Of a DNA stretch of 6,149 nt, positions 5,987 to 6,149 are shown one piece after another; positions within the stretch are counted from its first letter, which is position 1; every line of letters begins with the position of its first letter. Below the pieces are notes generated by a model. The model did not search any database. It had not been told where the DNA came from and saw only the letters and a program-made list of their open reading frames with translations. Location of the stretch: positions 1-6,149 of the forward strand of contig JAGHBX010000095.1 in assembly GCA_021160785.1 (NCBI GenBank), read 5' to 3'. The stretch comes from Planctomycetota bacterium. Its GTDB lineage: Bacteria; Planctomycetota; Phycisphaerae; Sedimentisphaerales; Anaerohalosphaeraceae. The position numbers were made by a program, and so were the translations under genes.

Positions 5987-6149
5987 CGACCCGCTCCTTT
6001 CCCGTTACGGCAATATAAATATCTTCCAGGCTCCCCTGCTGTCGTGTGAACCGATACACATCGAGACCGTTCTCCACGAGACGTCTGTTCACCGCCGCCA
6101 ACTGCTCCGGATCGGAACCGGTCTTTAGTATCAGCGCGCCGTCCTGCAC
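5976..6149 (-). CDS. ABC transporter ATP-binding protein, C-terminal end (cut by window edge)
   Basis: The reading frame enters from the right edge and gives 57 residues before TAA at 5978-5976. It ends with RQQGSLEDIYIAVTG and a short charged tail; the S-LED-(V/I)-(F/Y) motif is the usual end of ATPase subunits of ABC-2 exporters. The preceding DPEQLAAVNRRLVENGLDVY stretch fits the small alpha/beta domain found there. Walker A, Walker B and the signature motif lie outside the window. The stop overlaps the permease start by 11 bp, pointing to translational coupling. Confidence 0.8.
   Translation of the reverse strand: MQDGALILKTGSDPEQLAAVNRRLVENGLDVYRFTRQQGSLEDIYIAVTGKERVDVE
5994..5998 (-). 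promoter_or_regulatory. Ribosome binding site of the ABC permease
   Basis: AGGAG on the minus strand, part of AAAGGAGC, lies 7 nt before the permease ATG and inside the end of the ATPase gene. It is the strongest ribosome site in the window and fixes the permease start. Confidence 0.7.

Overview
The window holds seven protein-coding genes, two of them cut by the window edges, and one divergent intergenic regulatory region. No rRNA, tRNA, CRISPR array or insertion sequence was seen. Moderate GC content, Shine-Dalgarno sites on most genes and the gene repertoire fit an environmental, probably Gram-negative-type bacterium. A PVC/planctomycete-like lineage is possible, but the sequence alone does not settle it.

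Left arm (1-560): the first 90 codons of an rmlA-type glucose-1-phosphate thymidylyltransferase on the minus strand, then a 288-bp divergent regulatory region. That region carries two good sigma70-type promoters, one facing each way. The rmlA leader contains a long inverted repeat. The promoter facing right has its -35 element in the centre of a 12-bp-arm dyad, a plausible operator.

Middle (561-3905, plus strand): a three-gene run. It starts with a CysD-like PP-loop ATP sulfurylase small subunit, followed one base later by a CysN-like GTPase subunit. After a 35-bp gap made of a 7-bp tandem repeat comes a cytosolic alkaline-phosphatase-superfamily (type I phosphodiesterase) hydrolase. The CysD protein carries a Cys-Cys ... 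Cys-X2-Cys set at the positions where APS reductases bind a [4Fe-4S] cluster; E. coli CysD (compared from memory) lacks three of these four cysteines. The CysN protein has an EF-Tu/EF-1alpha-style GHVDHGKS P-loop rather than the usual CysN version, and no APS-kinase domain. Together they look like an atypical or early-branching CysDN pair. With rmlA next door, a role in making activated sulfate for sulfated surface polysaccharide is a reasonable inference, but assimilation or another adenylylation reaction cannot be excluded.

Right arm (3923-6149, minus strand, converging on the first operon): an ABC exporter module. In transcription order it has the C-terminus of an ABC ATPase, a 12-helix ABC-2-type permease overlapping it by 11 bp, and a small single-pass membrane protein of unknown function. 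The two operons meet tail to tail with only 17 bp between stop codons and no visible terminator.
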